In this document: positions 7,152-8,654 of the stretch, in pieces
Position numbering within the stretch: position 1 is the first letter of the stretch
Layout: every line of letters starts with the position of its first letter
Assembly (NCBI GenBank): GCA_023277325.1
Contig: JALRIQ010000215.1
Span: forward strand, 1 to 8,654
Source: Bacteroidia bacterium
GTDB taxonomy: Bacteria > Bacteroidota > Bacteroidia > UBA8524
Length of the DNA: 8,654 nt
Reading direction: 5' to 3'
The notes under the pieces: model-generated
What the model saw: only the letters and a program-made list of their open reading frames with translations
Databases searched by the model: none
What the model was told of the DNA's origin: nothing
Program-made: the position numbers and the translations under genes

Positions 7152-8015
7152 TTAAGGCTTTACCAGCTTTTCGAGGTATACGCCATAGCCGCTTTTTTTG
7201 AGTGGGTCGGCCAATTGAAGAAGTTGTTCTTTATTGATGAAGCCCATACGATAGGCCACCTCTTCGATGCACCCAATTTTCAGTCCCTGACGCTCTTCAA
7301 TAACCTGCACAAATTGTCCGGCTTGCATCAGCGAAGCATGGGTTCCCGTATCCAGCCAAGCTGTTCCGCGATTCATGATGCCCACCTGCAATTTCCCTTG
7401 GCGCAGGTATTCTTTATTGACATCGGTAATCTCATATTCACCACGTGGAGAAGGTTTAAGTTCTTTGGCAATTTGCACGACAGAGTTATCGTAGAAATAA
7501 AGTCCAGGCACTGCATATGAAGATTTCGGTTGGGCTGGTTTCTCTTCGATGCTCAATACCGTTCCATTCTCATCAAAATCCACGACCCCATAACGCTCCG
7601 GATCACTCACGTGGTAAGCGAATACCACTCCCCCTTCAGGGTTTGTTTTATCCTGCAGCAGTTTAGCCAGACCAGAACCATAGAAAATAGTATCGCCCAA
7701 GATGAGCGCCACCTTATCGTTTCCAATAAACTTCTCGCCAATCACAAAAGCCTGAGCTAGTCCGTTAGGCACTGCCTGCTCCTCATACACAAACTCGCAG
7801 CCGAGGTTTTTCCCATCACCCAATAAGCGCTTGAAATGAGGCAAATCATGCGGCGTAGAAATAATCAATATCTCACGAATCCCAGCCATCATCAATACTG
7901 ACAAAGGATAATAAATCATGGGCTTATCATATACCGGCATGAGCTGTTTACTCATTGCCAAGGTCAATGGATGAAGACGGGTACCGGAGCCTCCGGCGAG
8001 GATTATGCCTTTCAT
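7152..8015 (-). CDS. rfbA: Glucose-1-phosphate thymidylyltransferase (RmlA)
   Basis: Makes dTDP-glucose from dTTP and glucose-1-phosphate, the first step toward dTDP-L-rhamnose and other dTDP-deoxysugars of surface polysaccharides. The protein has 287 residues, close to the usual 290. Visible are the nucleotide-binding [13 protein letters not shown] at 6-18, with [18 protein letters not shown] after it, PNGLAQAF at 83-90, LGDTIFYG with metal-binding Asp108, the EEKP motif at 157-160, GEYEITDVN at 192-200, and LDTGTH at 222-227 with the second metal Asp223. The start is an unambiguous ATG at 8015. It is the first gene of a unit with the membrane protein, 4 bp apart. rfbB, rfbC and rfbD are not in the window; if present they could lie to the right, beyond the inverted-repeat unit that begins 56 bp upstream of this start. 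Confidence 0.97.
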   Translation of the reverse strand: MKGIILAGGSGTRLHPLTLAMSKQLMPVYDKPMIYYPLSVLMMAGIREILIISTPHDLPHFKRLLGDGKNLGCEFVYEEQAVPNGLAQAFVIGEKFIGNDKVALILGDTIFYGSGLAKLLQDKTNPEGGVVFAYHVSDPERYGVVDFDENGTVLSIEEKPAQPKSSYAVPGLYFYDNSVVQIAKELKPSPRGEYEITDVNKEYLRQGKLQVGIMNRGTAWLDTGTHASLMQAGQFVQVIEERQGLKIGCIEEVAYRMGFINKEQLLQLADPLKKSGYGVYLEKLVKP

Positions 8016-8047
8016 AGTGCGCTTTTTCTAATGGATGGGATTTTCCT

Positions 8048-8055
8048 CAAGTATA
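8048..8055 (-). promoter_or_regulatory. Candidate -7 box for rfbA
   Basis: On the minus strand TATACTTG differs at one position from TAnnTTTG and ends 32 bases before the rfbA ATG. No TTG -33 element is clear upstream, where the sequence is an A run and then the GATGAGGG repeat. Weak support. Confidence 0.25.
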
Positions 8056-8070
8056 CGTTTTTTTGGTGAA

Positions 8071-8106
8071 GTGATGAGGGGATGACGAGATGAGGGGATG
8101 AGGGGA
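8071..8106 (+). repeat. Left inverted repeat of the S23 unit, four 8-bp units
   Basis: Four tandem 8-bp units occupy 8073-8104: GATGAGGG, GATGACGA, GATGAGGG, GATGAGGG. The 36-base block pairs with the reverse complement of 8574-8608 at 31 of 36 aligned positions (four mismatches, one gap), including a perfect inner 16 bases, TGAGGGGATGAGGGGA (8091-8106). Confidence 0.9.
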
Positions 8107-8110
8107 ATTA

Positions 8111-8136
8111 TGATTTGTCATGGGAATGTCAAATTA
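8111..8136 (+). other. Hairpin in the leader of the S23-like gene
   Basis: ATTTG-T-CAT (8113-8121) and ATG-T-CAAAT (8126-8134) pair around a GGGA loop with one T-T mismatch. A G-T and a T-A pair extend the stem to 8111-8136. No T run follows, so it is not a standard terminator; it may be an operator or an RNA structure. A second imperfect palindrome, ATTAGCT-CT-AGCTGAAT, lies at 8154-8170 just before the ATG. Confidence 0.4.
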
Positions 8137-8181
8137 CATCCCGGAGATATGCGATTAGCTCTAGCTGAATTATCTTGTGGT

Positions 8182-8559
8182 ATGGCTTAAATAAAATCAC
8201 ATCGAGAGCTCAAAGCATATCAGAAATCCTTTGAATTGGCGATGGTTATATTTCGGGAAACCAAGTCATTCCCTAAGGATGAAGTGTTTTCATTAACCGA
8301 TCAAATACGGAGATCATCCAGGTCCGTTTCGGCTAATATTACCGAAGCGTGGCGAAAACGGAGGTACGAAAAGTCGTTTATCGCTAAACTATCCGATGCC
8401 GATGGAGAAGCAGGTGAAACGCAGACTTGGTTAGAATATGGATACCAATGTGGTTACCTTTCCAAAGAAACCTACCAGAAACTATTAAATGAATATGAAT
8501 CCCTTATTGGAATGCTCGTAAGAATGATAAACACCAGCTCCAAGTGGACGCTACCCTAA
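8182..8559 (+). pseudogene. S23-like four-helix-bundle protein with a nonsense third codon
   Basis: The frame ATG GCT TAA ATA AAA TCA CAT CGA begins at 8182 and gives MA-stop-IKSHRELKAYQKSFELA. It then runs open to TAA at 8557-8559, 126 codons in all including both stops. The body is a clear member of the 23S rRNA-intervening-sequence/four-helix-bundle family: SLTDQIRRSSRSVSANITEA followed by WRKRRYEKSF at about codons 37-66, then AKLSDADGEAGETQTWLEYG and a final MINTSSKWTLP. Relatives commonly start MAKIKSHR..., so one A-to-T change turning AAA into TAA explains the stop. Without it, translation would need ATA at 8191, or TTG 8236/ATG 8242, which cut into the first helix. The family forms small pentameric bundles related to the accessory protein Avd of diversity-generating retroelements; the free-standing copies have no known role. 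The rest of the frame is intact, so the mutation is recent, or the gene is still read from an unusual start. Confidence 0.75.
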
Positions 8560-8573
8560 ACAACTTCAAGCCA

Positions 8574-8608
8574 TCCCCTCATCCCCTCACTCCTCATCTC
8601 CCCATCGC
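8574..8608 (-). repeat. Right inverted repeat of the S23 unit
   Basis: Read on the minus strand from 8606, the units are GATGGGGA, GATGAGGA, GTGAGGG (one base short) and GATGAGGG, a degenerate version of the left array. The inner 16 bases, TCCCCTCATCCCCTCA on the plus strand (8574-8589), are the exact complement of 8091-8106. The block starts 15 bases after the S23 stop codon. The 46 bases after it to the window end hold no feature I can support. Confidence 0.9.
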
Positions 8609-8654
8609 CTTAGGCGTTAGCTAGGAATAATGTTGAGTATAATAAGCCTGGTAC

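Larger units (their letters stand above)
8071..8608. mobile_element. IVS-like or nonautonomous unit: S23 ORF between terminal inverted repeats
   Basis: A 538-bp unit with imperfect 35-36 bp inverted repeats at both ends, 467 bases between them, and a single S23-like ORF inside. 23S rRNA intervening sequences have the same plan: an ORF of this family between complementary ends that pair in the transcript. Here the unit is not in an rRNA gene. No transposase is present and I see no target-site duplication outside the repeats, so mobility is an inference; any movement would need functions supplied elsewhere. Confidence 0.4.

Noticed and set aside
8071..8106. GATGAGGG array considered as a CRISPR repeat
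   Set aside because: The units are 8 bp, directly abutting, with no spacers, and the second array is inverted on the other side of an ORF.
8107..8608. Diversity-generating retroelement, because S23 proteins resemble Avd
   Set aside because: No reverse transcriptase, template repeat or variable repeat is visible; only the protein fold is shared.
8151..8632. Partial likeness between GCGATTAGCTCTAGC (8151-8165) and GCGTTAGCTAGG (8606-8624 region) as a direct repeat or target duplication
   Set aside because: The match needs several gaps, and one copy lies inside the unit rather than at its outer edge, so it is not convincing.

Overview
The window looks like chromosomal DNA of a member of the Bacteroidota, most likely Flavobacteriales or a close relative. 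The signs are a SusC/BtuB-style TonB-dependent receptor with an N-terminal carboxypeptidase-regulatory-like domain, a secreted protein with a type IX secretion (T9SS) type A sorting domain, a DUF3857-type remnant, a S23/four-helix-bundle ORF of the kind scattered in this phylum, near-absence of Shine-Dalgarno sequences, and a TAnnTTTG-like -7 box. The lineage is an inference from gene content; there is no rRNA gene to check it.

Layout. (1) 1-1653, minus: a TonB-dependent outer-membrane receptor running off the left edge, started by a non-ATG codon. (2) 1690-2412, plus: a small secreted T9SS cargo protein divergent from the receptor. (3) 2402-4440, minus: a two-gene operon of an aldo/keto reductase followed by aroB (3-dehydroquinate synthase). 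The two share a TGATG stop/start, and aroB ends 11 bp inside the end of the T9SS gene. (4) 4489-5181, plus: a monofunctional peptidoglycan glycosyltransferase (mtgA). (5) 5182-5803, plus: a decayed DUF3857-family gene lacking its N-terminus and its middle, with the two remaining pieces in different frames, closed by a strong bidirectional hairpin terminator at 5822-5850. (6) 5849-8015, minus: rfbA/rmlA (glucose-1-phosphate thymidylyltransferase) and, 4 bp downstream, a polytopic membrane protein resembling GT-C glycosyltransferases. This is probably part of a surface-polysaccharide locus. (7) 8071-8608: a compact unit with 35-36 bp imperfect terminal inverted repeats built from an 8-bp GATGAGGG motif. 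It encloses a S23-like four-helix-bundle gene whose third codon is TAA.

Most of the window is ordinary housekeeping and envelope biology: nutrient uptake, secretion, peptidoglycan, aromatic amino-acid precursors and nucleotide-sugar supply. The least ordinary part is the right end. There an ORF family best known from 23S rRNA intervening sequences sits between long inverted repeats outside any rRNA gene, just upstream of rfbA, with a nonsense codon almost at its start. The DUF3857 fossil after mtgA is the second point of interest. No stretch over 300 bases is without a gene or gene remnant.
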